Shown: piece by piece, positions 22,796 through 31,123 of the stretch
How the letters are laid out: each line of letters begins with the position of its first letter
How positions within the stretch are numbered: the stretch's first letter is position 1
Assembly: GCA_040006575.1 (NCBI GenBank)
Contig: JBDTWS010000006.1
Coordinates: 1-48,609, forward strand
Origin: UKL13-2 sp040006575
GTDB lineage: Bacteria; Pseudomonadota; Gammaproteobacteria; Burkholderiales; Usitatibacteraceae
Length of the DNA: 48,609 bases
Direction of reading: 5' to 3'
Notes under the pieces: model-generated
Seen by the model: the letters and a program-made list of their open reading frames with translations, nothing else
Databases searched by the model: none
What the model was told of the DNA's origin: nothing
Translations under genes and position numbers: made by a program

Positions 22796-25237
22796 ATGTT
22801 CCGCAAATTGCATCGTCAGGCTGGCGTCTTGTTGTCGATCCTGCTGCTGTTTTCCAGCGCGGTCTCGCATGCTGCTTTTCACATCGTGCAAATCAACGAG
22901 GTGTATTCCAACGCCAGCGGCACGGTGCAATTCATCGAGATCCAGATGCTGGCCGCCGGACAGAACCAGTTCGCCGGACAAATGATCACCAGCGCTCAGG
23001 GCGCCACCACCCATTCGTTCACGTTCCCCAGTGCGCTCGCCAATGCCAACAATGGCGACACGGTGCTGATTGCAACGCAAAGCTACGCGGCGCTGCCCGG
23101 TGTTCCTGCCCCGGATTTCATCGTACCGGACAACTTCATCTTTACCAGTAACGTCACCGTCAATTTTGCAGGGGTGGATTTTGTTACCTATGCGACGTTG
23201 CCGACTGACGGCGTGCTTTCTGTGAATCATGCCGGCGCCACAGCCACCAATTCACCGCGCAACAACGCGCGCGTGACTGGCACAGTTGCCGGCTCTGCAC
23301 CCGCCACCGCGCCCGCAGCACCGATTATCGGCGCAGGCAGCGCAACCGGCGGGACGGCGCTCATCAATTTCACGGCCGGCGCAAATGGTGGCAGTCCCGT
23401 CACGGGTTTCACTGCCACGTGCACGGCATCCGGTCAGAGCACGCGCACCGGCACAGGCGCCTCATCGCCCATCAGCGTTGCGCAACTGACTACCGGTGTT
23501 GCATATTCATGCAGTGTCACTGCGACCAACGCAATCGGCACCAGTGCAGCATCAGGGACCGTCAGCGTGACCTCATCCGCGGCCGTGAGCACACCGGGCG
23601 CACCCTCCATCACTTCCGCCGTCGCAGGCGACCGCCAGGCCACCATCGGATTTACTGCGCCTAACGATAATGGCGGCGCGGCGATCATCAGCTATACCGT
23701 TACCTGCGGCACGGTGATATCGAGCGGACCGACATCCCCCATCACCGTCACCGGCCTTGTCAATGGCACCACCTATGCCTGTACCGTTGCGGCGGTGAAC
23801 AGCGCAGGCACCGGCGCGCAATCGGTAGCGGCATCTGTCACGCCGGCGGTGGTCGCCACGCCAACGCCGCCCACCCAGGTGCCCAACATTTCGCTGACCT
23901 CCACAATACCCGGCGCCCGGTATGGTGAGCTAGTGAAGCTGGTCGTCACGCTGACGGGCAACCCCCTGCCTACCGGAACCGTGACATTCAACGTCAGCAC
24001 CAGCGTGCCCGGGATTATTGCGCTGCCGGGTTGCGTGGCCGTGCCGCTGGTTGCCGGTACTGCGAGCTGTACGGCGCCCGGCACCTACCAGAACACCAAT
24101 CCCCGCCAGTACAACGTAAGCTATTCCGGGGACGCCAATTTCCAGGCCGCGATCGCAAGCTATCAGCTGTCGGTCGTGACGACAGCGGCAACGCTTAGCG
24201 TCAACGCCACACCGTTGCCACCCGTGGTGGGCGGTCGCACGGCCAAGTTGACCGCCTTGGTGAAGATGACCAACCCGGTCGGCACCGTAAGTTTCCTTGA
24301 GAACGGCGCGGCCATTACCGGCTGCGCGCAGCTTCCCGTGACCATCCTGCCCGATCTCGCCACGGACGCGGCGGTAGCCAGTTGTACCGTAACCGTGCAA
24401 ACCGGATTTACCGGCAACAAACCTTATGGCGTGAATTATTTTTATCCCGCCGGCCACGCCTCGGGACGGGTGCTGGAACAACTCGCCTACAACCTGAGTG
24501 TGGTTGAGAGTGCCCCCCTGGACTATACGGACATGTGGTGGGTCGGCCCCTCAGAAAATGGCTGGGGCGTTTCCATTACCCAGCACGGCGGGGTGCAATT
24601 CAACGTGATTTTTGCGTATGACAACGCCGGCAAGTCAATCTGGTACGTGATGCCGGGGGGCACTTTCACTTCGGGCGGAACGGTGCTCACCGGCCCGCTG
24701 TACCTGCCCACCTCCGCGCCGTTCAACGCCTACGACACGTCACGCTTTGCCGCCAATGCACCGGTGGGCACCGCTACGCTGACATTTACCAGCGCCAGCA
24801 CGGCAACACTGGCCTATACCATCAACGGCATCAGCGGCACCAAGTCGATCCAGCGGCAGATCTTCGGTGCCGAGACGACAGGCGCCAATCTGCGCATCAA
24901 CGATTTGTGGTGGGCCACCATAGCCGAAAACGGTTGGGGCATGAACATCGCGCAGCAGGGACGCACATTGTTCCCGGTCTGGTACACCTACGACACCAGT
25001 GGCCGCGCCAGTTTCTTCTCGGCCCAGGGGGGCTCATGGACCGGTACTGTCTGGACGGGCATCCTGTTCTCGCATACGTCATCGGCGTGGCTGGGCGTGC
25101 CGTACAACCCTGCCGCGGTCGGCGTGACGAACGTGGGTACGATGTCCCTGGACTTTACCGACGCGAACAATGCGACCATGACCTACACGGTCAATGGCGT
25201 CACGCAGCAGAAACGCATCGAGCGCCAGCCGTACTAG
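22796..25237 (+). CDS. Secreted multidomain surface protein (Fn3 and Ig-like repeats, duplicated C-terminal ENGWG domain)
   Basis: The 813-residue product has a signal peptide (about 1-27, SAVSHAAFH). An N-terminal domain (about 28-165) opens with IVQINEVYSNASGTVQFIEIQ, like lamin-tail-type domains. Two fibronectin type III-like repeats follow (about 175-360), with PITVTGLVNGTTYACTVAAVNSAGTG. Two Ig-like repeats (about 365-580) show GTVTFNVS and YSGDANFQ. The C-terminal ~235 residues hold two copies of one domain, starting DMWWVGPSENGWGVSITQ and DLWWATIAENGWGMNIAQ. Each copy continues with W/F-rich strands and ends in a TYTVNGV/YTINGI strand. The role is probably cell-surface binding; it is not an enzyme I recognise. 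GAGAGGAG precedes ATG 22796. Confidence 0.8.
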   Translation: MFRKLHRQAGVLLSILLLFSSAVSHAAFHIVQINEVYSNASGTVQFIEIQMLAAGQNQFAGQMITSAQGATTHSFTFPSALANANNGDTVLIATQSYAALPGVPAPDFIVPDNFIFTSNVTVNFAGVDFVTYATLPTDGVLSVNHAGATATNSPRNNARVTGTVAGSAPATAPAAPIIGAGSATGGTALINFTAGANGGSPVTGFTATCTASGQSTRTGTGASSPISVAQLTTGVAYSCSVTATNAIGTSAASGTVSVTSSAAVSTPGAPSITSAVAGDRQATIGFTAPNDNGGAAIISYTVTCGTVISSGPTSPITVTGLVNGTTYACTVAAVNSAGTGAQSVAASVTPAVVATPTPPTQVPNISLTSTIPGARYGELVKLVVTLTGNPLPTGTVTFNVSTSVPGIIALPGCVAVPLVAGTASCTAPGTYQNTNPRQYNVSYSGDANFQAAIASYQLSVVTTAATLSVNATPLPPVVGGRTAKLTALVKMTNPVGTVSFLENGAAITGCAQLPVTILPDLATDAAVASCTVTVQTGFTGNKPYGVNYFYPAGHASGRVLEQLAYNLSVVESAPLDYTDMWWVGPSENGWGVSITQHGGVQFNVIFAYDNAGKSIWYVMPGGTFTSGGTVLTGPLYLPTSAPFNAYDTSRFAANAPVGTATLTFTSASTATLAYTINGISGTKSIQRQIFGAETTGANLRINDLWWATIAENGWGMNIAQQGRTLFPVWYTYDTSGRASFFSAQGGSWTGTVWTGILFSHTSSAWLGVPYNPAAVGVTNVGTMSLDFTDANNATMTYTVNGVTQQKRIERQPY

Positions 25238-25247
25238 GCGGCAGGTT

Positions 25248-26519
25248 TTATTTGGCCTGCGGCCCGGCGAGTTCACCCGCCGGGCCGGACAGCGTTCCCA
25301 GGAATGCGATCAGGTCGTCGATTTCCCTGGCGCTCAATAGCACCGGCAGCAATTCCGAATTGATGCCGAGGCGATGCACCATGCCGTCCGGTCCCAGCGC
25401 CGCATCGGGCGCCTTCATGTAGTGGGCAATGACTTCGCGCAGTGATGCCAGCTGGCCGGCGTGCATGTAAGGCGGCCTCACCGCCACGTTGCGCAGGCCC
25501 GGTGTCTTGAAGGCGCGAAGGATGCCAGGGTCGCTCGTGACGATGAACTCCAGCTCCTGGCATTGCGCGCGCTTGGCATCACTGAATGCGCCCAGGCAAT
25601 TGAAGGGATCCTGCAGCACTTTATGCACGGCCGCCGCGCGTCCGGGGTCGGGCGCGGCGGGATCGCGCTCGGGAACACGTGTGCTATGAAAATGATGGTC
25701 GGTAAACAGCGGGCCGGCGTGGCAGGTGACGCATCGTCCCTTGCCGATGAAAATGCGCAGGCCGTTTTCCTCGTTCTCGTTGAACACCGGCGAAAGCGCA
25801 CGATCGAGCAGGCTTTGCGCATGACGATCGAATTTAGACTCGCCGAAGCGCAGCGTTTTTTCATAGGCGGCGATGGCTTTGCCGGTATTGGCGAAGACGC
25901 GGGAAATGTCCTGCTGCCGGGTAATTTCCAGCGCATTCCAGGCATTGACGGATGCAGCCGGTCCCAGTGGGCTGGCGTCGAGATTTCCGGGTGGAAGCGG
26001 CGGCATTTTTCCAAACAGTGACGCATATTCCGCGTGATAGTTTTGCTGCATGAGTTGCGCCACACGAGTGCGGCTGCTGCCATGTTCGGCGACATCCTCG
26101 ATGGGACCAAGAGCCTGTGCCCACAAGCTGTCCTTGCGGCCATCCCAGAATAGCCACGCGGCATACCCCGCGCCGATCAGCGGAATCGTTCGTCGCGTCG
26201 CCGTACCCACGCCTTGCGCGAGCGGCTTGCCGTCCTGGAAATGCTGGTTCGGGTCGTGACAGGTCGCGCAGGAAACGGCGGCATTGCGGCTGAAACGAGG
26301 ATCGAAAAACAGTCGCTTGCCCAGTGCGACGGCAGCGGGATTTTTTTCGTACGCGTTCGACGGGTCGGCGGGAATGGGCGGTAACTGGTTGAGGCGCAGC
26401 GAGGAAATCAGCGCGATCTCGGCAGGTGTCCAGCGATCGGCAGCGGCCTCCAAAGGGCACGCCACGACGGATACTACCGCGACCAGCAGAGCGCGAATTG
26501 CATGGTGCACTGTCATCAC
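25248..26519 (-). CDS. Di-haem cytochrome c peroxidase / MauG-family protein
   Basis: The product of about 423 residues has a signal peptide (about 1-26) and two c-type haem sites, CATCH near residue 83 and CVTCH near 263. The surrounding motifs LGKRLFFDPRFS, TIPLIGAGYAAWLFWDGR, AYEKTL and FKTPGLRNVAVRPPYMHAG are characteristic of bacterial di-haem peroxidases. Such proteins reduce hydrogen peroxide in the periplasm or, in MauG-like branches, oxidise a partner. GTG 26519 or ATG 26516 can serve as start, and both overlap the stop of the upstream lipoprotein gene, so the pair is co-translated. It converges with the surface-protein gene, with 10 bases between stops. Confidence 0.92.
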   Translation of the reverse strand: MMTVHHAIRALLVAVVSVVACPLEAAADRWTPAEIALISSLRLNQLPPIPADPSNAYEKNPAAVALGKRLFFDPRFSRNAAVSCATCHDPNQHFQDGKPLAQGVGTATRRTIPLIGAGYAAWLFWDGRKDSLWAQALGPIEDVAEHGSSRTRVAQLMQQNYHAEYASLFGKMPPLPPGNLDASPLGPAASVNAWNALEITRQQDISRVFANTGKAIAAYEKTLRFGESKFDRHAQSLLDRALSPVFNENEENGLRIFIGKGRCVTCHAGPLFTDHHFHSTRVPERDPAAPDPGRAAAVHKVLQDPFNCLGAFSDAKRAQCQELEFIVTSDPGILRAFKTPGLRNVAVRPPYMHAGQLASLREVIAHYMKAPDAALGPDGMVHRLGINSELLPVLLSAREIDDLIAFLGTLSGPAGELAGPQAK

Positions 26520-27007
26520 CTGGCAACCGGCAATGCGATCATGGTGTTGAACGTCAGCACATCGAAATCCTCACCAACCTGCACGCCCAGCTTGATTTCC
26601 CAGCGACCGTGCATGCTGAATTTCATTCCATCCAGCCGGTATTCACCTCCGCCGATTTCCGTCACGCGCGGACGCGTCGGGAAGCCGTGGCCGTGTTCCG
26701 GCATTCCGCCGCCGATATGGAAGACTGCTTTCTCAACGGGTTTACCGGAAGGCGTTGAAAGCTGGATCCGCCACGAATGAATTTCGTTGATCGCGACCGG
26801 CTGCTGCACCGGCTTGAATGTCGCCATGAATTTTTTTTGCGCGGAGAGCTGCGTCTGCGCGAACGTAATTTCTTCCGTCGTCGGAGCGGCCCGTTCGACG
26901 CTGACGGGAACGAAGGCGCAGCCCGCCGCCAGCAGGCACAGCAACGGCAGGATGATGGGAAGGCAGGGAGGGCGCGAATGAATCATGGAGTCATCTCGAT
27001 GATCCAT
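26516..27007 (-). CDS. Lipoprotein with a FixH/YtkA-like domain
   Basis: The 163-residue product has a signal sequence ending in the lipobox LAAGC. A single small beta-sandwich domain (about 75-160) follows, with GGGMPEHGHGFPTRPRV, GEYRLDGMKFSMHGRWEIKL and a final FNTMIALP. This H-G-H-G-containing pattern is that of FixH/YtkA-like proteins, some of which act in metal handling or haem-copper enzyme assembly. It is directly upstream of, and overlaps, the di-haem peroxidase gene, which suggests a role with that enzyme. That role is inference. Confidence 0.75.
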   Translation of the reverse strand: MDHRDDSMIHSRPPCLPIILPLLCLLAAGCAFVPVSVERAAPTTEEITFAQTQLSAQKKFMATFKPVQQPVAINEIHSWRIQLSTPSGKPVEKAVFHIGGGMPEHGHGFPTRPRVTEIGGGEYRLDGMKFSMHGRWEIKLGVQVGEDFDVLTFNTMIALPVAR

Positions 27008-27090
27008 GTTACCAGTGCGATCTGCCGGAACGCACAGGCACCACGAAGACGGGCGACGGCGGGTTTGCGCGGTCTCCGCGGTGTAGCGAA

Positions 27091-29031
27091 CTAGGCCATC
27101 TTCGCCAGGGGCAGGTAAAGATTCACACAGGTACCGCCGCCTTTCAACGGCAATACTTCCACATCGCCATTGAGTTTCGCCGCGCGGCTTTTCATATTCT
27201 CCACGCCACGTCCCGCGGGCTGCCCGGGTTTGAATCCTTGCCCGTCATCGGTGAGCCGCACAATCACGCGTGCATTGGCGTAGTCGACACTGGTTGACAG
27301 CGTGATGCGGTTGGCGCGCGCGTGTTTCAACGTGTTGGTGAAGGCTTCCTGCACGATGCGCAAAATGCTTCGGGTGTTATCCGGGTCGAGGTAGGCGAGC
27401 GGGGGAATATCACTCACGGCCCATTCCAGCTCGATCCCGGCCGCGTTCAGGCGCGGCTCAAGGCGGTAGCGCAGGTTGCCCAGCACCACCAGCAGGTCGC
27501 TTTCGACCGGCTCCAGCGAGTCAATGGTGATCTTCAGCTCGTCGATGCAATCGGCGAGGATTTCCTGCATGTCGTGCTGCGAGAGCGTGCCCATGCGCGC
27601 CAGCGCCAGTGTGGACATGAGATGCGAGCCAATGCCGTCATGCATGTCGCGCATCAGTTTCTGCCGTTCTTCCGCAGTGGTGCGCTGCTGGTCCAGCGTG
27701 CGCAATTTTTCGTAGCTCTGCGTGAGCTCGCGTTCGCGTTCATCGACGCGGCTGGCCAGCTGGGCATTGAGTGCCTCGTGCTGGTCCAGCACGCCGACGA
27801 AGCGGCGGATCAGCAGCACCGCCACGGCGAACAGCAGCAAGGGTCCGCCGAGCGGCAACACATACAGCGTATCGAATTCAATCCTTTCCTGAAAATTCAT
27901 CAGGTCGTGCATGGCCAGGCCGAAGTTGATGTACACCGCCAGCAGCAGCAACAGGTTTTCGAATTTCGGCGCGCGCACCAGGGCGCGCGTGAGCATCACC
28001 AGCATGGCGATACCCAGCACCGTATTGATGAGGAATACGCCGCCCAGCACCTGCACGGAGTTATTCCAGACCAGCAGTGCGGCGGTGGAAATCACGGCGA
28101 AACCCAGCGTGACTTTTTCAAATCGCGGCGCGGCCTGCCCGCAGAAGCGCAATACAAAATAAGTTTGCATCGCGATCATCCACGCAATCGCCGGCGCGGC
28201 CAGCACCCAGCCCAGCGATTCGGGATCGCGGGTGAAGGTATGCCAGAGGCGGATGATCGTCACCAGGCACAGCAGGCCGAAAAAGCCGAACACGGTCTCC
28301 TGGCGGCGGCTGGCCCACAGCGCCAGGGACAGCAGGGCGGTGAGGCTCAACAGCCACGCAATGAATTTGGGCGCCGTCGACTGGATAAAAAGACGCCGCT
28401 CGAATTGCTCGCGCATCATCGGCTCGTCGCCGAAGTGCACCTGCGACAATCCCGCGCGCGCCATGCCGTCGGGATGCAGGCGCAACAGGATTTCATTGGG
28501 GCCGTCGCGCAACAGGCTGGGCGGCACAAAGAACAGCTGCGCCGTATTCCAGCTGAGTTCCCTGGAATCAATGCGGCCGCTGATACCCAAAAGCACACCA
28601 TTGACGTGGATCGCGATGTTGTTGGTGATGCGCGGGATATAGATCGCCTGCGGCGCGCGTGGCGCGGCGGCCAGCGTGAACCGGATGCGATACCAGCCGA
28701 TCTTGCGCCGGTCGCGTTGCTGCTTTCGCCAGCTGTCCGGAAGCTGCACGGGTTGCCACACCGTGTCGGCCCGAGGGTGGCGCCGCTCGCCGGTTTGCGC
28801 GAGTTCTGCTTCGTTGAAGTCAATGATCAGCGGCGCGGGCGCGGGCGTTGGTGTGGGTACCGATTCAGTTGCCGGGGCGGACGTGGCGGCCGGCTGCGTG
28901 TTTGCGGCGGCGGGTTTGTTGGGAGCGTCTTTTTCCTGCGCCGGGGCCGACAGTGACAGTAGCAGGACAGCCGCGGCAAATGCGTTGCATAAAGCCCTGC
29001 ACAACATCGGCACCGAGGGAAAATGCCTCAC
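27091..29031 (-). CDS. Sensor histidine kinase with periplasmic jelly-roll, 7TM-DISM membrane domain and NarL-type kinase core
   Basis: After a signal-like segment and a Pro/Ala-rich linker comes a periplasmic beta-sandwich domain (about 60-200), with IGWYRIRFTL and NIAIHVNGVLLG. About seven membrane helices (about 225-415) follow, then a coiled-coil (RVDERERELTQSYEKLRTLD). The HisKA_3 phospho-acceptor box is RDMHDGIGSHL with His at about 464. The HATPase domain has RIVQEAFTNTLKHA and DDGQGF. It should autophosphorylate and pass phosphate to the regulator encoded just upstream. A GTG at 29031 lies one base after the regulator's stop, and an ATG at 29007 is an alternative. The sensed signal is unknown; the jelly-roll suggests a carbohydrate-like ligand. 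Confidence 0.9.
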   Translation of the reverse strand: MRHFPSVPMLCRALCNAFAAAVLLLSLSAPAQEKDAPNKPAAANTQPAATSAPATESVPTPTPAPAPLIIDFNEAELAQTGERRHPRADTVWQPVQLPDSWRKQQRDRRKIGWYRIRFTLAAAPRAPQAIYIPRITNNIAIHVNGVLLGISGRIDSRELSWNTAQLFFVPPSLLRDGPNEILLRLHPDGMARAGLSQVHFGDEPMMREQFERRLFIQSTAPKFIAWLLSLTALLSLALWASRRQETVFGFFGLLCLVTIIRLWHTFTRDPESLGWVLAAPAIAWMIAMQTYFVLRFCGQAAPRFEKVTLGFAVISTAALLVWNNSVQVLGGVFLINTVLGIAMLVMLTRALVRAPKFENLLLLLAVYINFGLAMHDLMNFQERIEFDTLYVLPLGGPLLLFAVAVLLIRRFVGVLDQHEALNAQLASRVDERERELTQSYEKLRTLDQQRTTAEERQKLMRDMHDGIGSHLMSTLALARMGTLSQHDMQEILADCIDELKITIDSLEPVESDLLVVLGNLRYRLEPRLNAAGIELEWAVSDIPPLAYLDPDNTRSILRIVQEAFTNTLKHARANRITLSTSVDYANARVIVRLTDDGQGFKPGQPAGRGVENMKSRAAKLNGDVEVLPLKGGGTCVNLYLPLAKMA

Positions 29032-29032
29032 G

Positions 29033-29695
29033 TTACAAGGTCCGGATAAGCCCCATCCGATTGGCTTCAAATACCGCTTCGCCGCGCGAATGCACCGCAA
29101 GCTTGCGATATATTTTCTTGACATGACTGGTGACGGTGTGGGGCGAGATGCCCATGAGTTTACCCATTTCAGGGTAATTGAAACCCTTCGATGCCAGCAG
29201 CAGGATTTCCTTTTCACGCTCTGACAGCGCGACACCACTGGTGTTGCCGTCGTTCGATTCCACCGGACTGCTGCTCTCGGCCTGGAAGCGCTTCAGCAAA
29301 CGCCGCGCGATGATGGGGCTGATGGGTGAGCCGCCATTGATCAGCTCGCGAATGCCCGCCAGGAAATTTTCTTCGCTGGCGTCTTTCAGCAGATAGCCCG
29401 CAGCACCCGCTTCGATCGAGGCCAGCACATGTTCTTCGTCACCGAACACGGTGACCACCATGCATTCGCATTTGGGCAGCGTCCGGCTGGCGTGGCGGAT
29501 GACTTCGATGCCGCTGATGTCGGGCAGGCCCAGGTCGACCAATAGAACGTCGGGCTTGCGCAGGTCGAGCATGGCCAGTCCTTCGCCACCTGTGCCGACA
29601 CTGGCGACTACTTCGAAATCCGCATCGTGCGACAGCATTTGCGTATAACGCGAACGGAAGGCGGCGTCGTCTTCGACGATCAATACGCGGGCCAT
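29033..29695 (-). CDS. NarL/FixJ-family response regulator
   Basis: The 220-residue product has a complete receiver domain: acidic residues in VEDD, phospho-acceptor Asp54 in LLVDLGLPDISG, and the conserved Lys in YLLKDASEENF. A LuxR-type helix-turn-helix (about 150-215) follows, with LSEREKEILLLASKGFNYPEMGKLMGISPHTV and KKIYRKLAVHSRGEAV. It is the partner of the kinase immediately downstream. Targets are unknown, and no nearby site was identified. Confidence 0.95.
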   Translation of the reverse strand: MARVLIVEDDAAFRSRYTQMLSHDADFEVVASVGTGGEGLAMLDLRKPDVLLVDLGLPDISGIEVIRHASRTLPKCECMVVTVFGDEEHVLASIEAGAAGYLLKDASEENFLAGIRELINGGSPISPIIARRLLKRFQAESSSPVESNDGNTSGVALSEREKEILLLASKGFNYPEMGKLMGISPHTVTSHVKKIYRKLAVHSRGEAVFEANRMGLIRTL

Positions 29696-30030
29696 GCTGC
29701 TCCCGTTTTTATTTGGTTCATTGCGACTTCCCGAGGTGTTTGTTTTTTTGTATTTCCTGAATACAGGTATTAGCTTCCCAACGCGCGCAAAGGGCTATCC
29801 CTTGATTGTGGGATACGAGTGCGCTCCAGAGGAGAAGGTCGTGTGAATTGTTGAAAACACCAGCACTGGCGCACATCGCAGGGCAAAATGCCGCTGTAAG
29901 CCGCACCAATGCTGGAGTTTTATTCAATTGCCCTGCAAAAAATGCCTTACCAGTTTGTTGCAGTTGGTGATGTTGTACTATTCACGCCATAAGAACAAAA
30001 CATCTTTCCAAACAACTGAAGGAGATTTCC
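29696..30030. other. Divergent intergenic region before the TAXI-TRAP operon
   Basis: This 335-base gap has no convincing gene. It holds repeat copy C and, nearer to 30000, AT-rich sequence that should carry the TAXI operon promoter. AAGGAG lies 6 bases before the ATG at 30031. Confidence 0.5.
29854..29923. repeat. Dispersed palindromic repeat, copy C
   Basis: The arms AAAACACCAGCACTGGCGC and GCACCAATGCTGGAGTTTT are imperfect inverted repeats around a centre with AGGGCAAAATGCC. Copy D in reverse orientation aligns along its whole length, with AGGGCAA.ATG, CCGCACC..TGCTGGAGTTT and the left arm all shared. It lies between the regulator gene and the TAXI binding-protein gene. Confidence 0.75.
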
Positions 30031-30984
30031 ATGCGGAAATGGATTTGCACACTCATGGTCGGTTCAGCTGCGTTATTGGGCGCGGCGACGGCGCTTGCCC
30101 AGCAACAGTTCATCAATGTCCTGACCGGAGGCACCAGCGGAATCTATTACCCGCTGGGTGTGGCCCTCGGCAATATCTACGGCAAGGCGCTGCCCAATGC
30201 AAAAGTGTCGGTGCAGGCGACCAAGGCGTCGGCAGAAAACCTGAACCTGCTTCAAGCCGGCCGGGGCGAGATTGCCTGGTCGCTGGGAGATGCGCTATCC
30301 GATGCCTGGAAAGGCGATGTCGAAGCCGGGTTTCCCACGCCGTTGAAGAAGCTGCGCGGTGTGGCGGCCACGTACAGCAACTACATCCAGATCGTCGCCA
30401 GCGCCGATTCCGGTATCAAGACCATGGCGGACCTGAAAGGCAAGCGCATCTCGGTCGGCGCACCGAAATCGGGTACCGAACTCAATGCCCGCGCCATCCT
30501 CAAGGCGGCCGGCCTCAGCTACAAGGATTTCGCCAAGGTGGAATACCTTCCATTTGGTGAGTCGGTGGAGCTGATCAAGAATCGCCAGCTGGACGTGACG
30601 CTGCAATCCGCCGGGCTCGGCGTGGCCTCGATTCGCGATCTTGCGACCTCGGTCAAGATCGTCGTCGTTGCGGTACCAGCCGATATCGTCGCCAAGGTGG
30701 GTGATCCGGCCTATGTATCGACCGTCATCCCGGCCAACACCTATCCCGGCCAGACTGCGGATGTTCAAACTGCATCGATCGCCAATTTCCTCGTGACGCA
30801 CGAAGGCGTCCCGGCCGACACCGTGTATGCGATGACCAAATCGCTGTTCGACGGTCTCGACACGATGGTCGCAGCACATGCTGCTGCCAAGGCGATCAAG
30901 CGCGAAAACGCATTGAAAGGCATGCCGGTGCCGCTGCATCCGGGTGCCGAGAAGTATTACAAGGAAGTCGGCTTGCTCAAGTAG
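30031..30984 (+). CDS. TAXI-family TRAP transporter substrate-binding protein
   Basis: The 317-residue periplasmic binding protein has a signal peptide (about 1-24, ATALAQQQ) and the TAXI signature INVLTGGTSGIYYPLGVALGNI. The second-lobe motif is LKGKRISVGAPKSGTELNARAIL. TAXI proteins deliver organic acids such as glutamate or 2-oxoglutarate to a fused TRAP permease. The substrate here is not known. It has a strong AAGGAG ribosome binding site. A terminator-like hairpin follows before the permease gene, which would keep this protein in excess over the permease. Confidence 0.94.
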   Translation: MRKWICTLMVGSAALLGAATALAQQQFINVLTGGTSGIYYPLGVALGNIYGKALPNAKVSVQATKASAENLNLLQAGRGEIAWSLGDALSDAWKGDVEAGFPTPLKKLRGVAATYSNYIQIVASADSGIKTMADLKGKRISVGAPKSGTELNARAILKAAGLSYKDFAKVEYLPFGESVELIKNRQLDVTLQSAGLGVASIRDLATSVKIVVVAVPADIVAKVGDPAYVSTVIPANTYPGQTADVQTASIANFLVTHEGVPADTVYAMTKSLFDGLDTMVAAHAAAKAIKRENALKGMPVPLHPGAEKYYKEVGLLK

Positions 30985-31003
30985 AATATTTCTGTGGGCC
31001 TGG

Positions 31004-31038
31004 AAAAAAGGCGGTTCGCACGCGAACCGCCTTTTTTT
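31004..31038 (+). terminator. Intrinsic terminator-like hairpin between binding protein and permease genes
   Basis: GGCGGTTCG and CGAACCGCC form a 9-bp stem with a four-base loop, flanked by A-run and T-run sequences that extend the pairing. It lies 20 bases after the binding-protein stop and about 90 bases before the permease start, so it probably lets through only part of the transcripts. Confidence 0.8.
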
Positions 31039-31123
31039 TGTGCGCAACAGGCCCGGACCAGGTCGCGCCCGTGACTTGGCAAATAGTAAAAACGGTCCCG
31101 CACCAGACGGGAGGAGAAAAGAC

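Noticed and set aside
27322..28956. A 544-codon open frame on the + strand
   Set aside because: It is antisense to the sensor kinase gene; its composition is shadow-like and no motif is seen.
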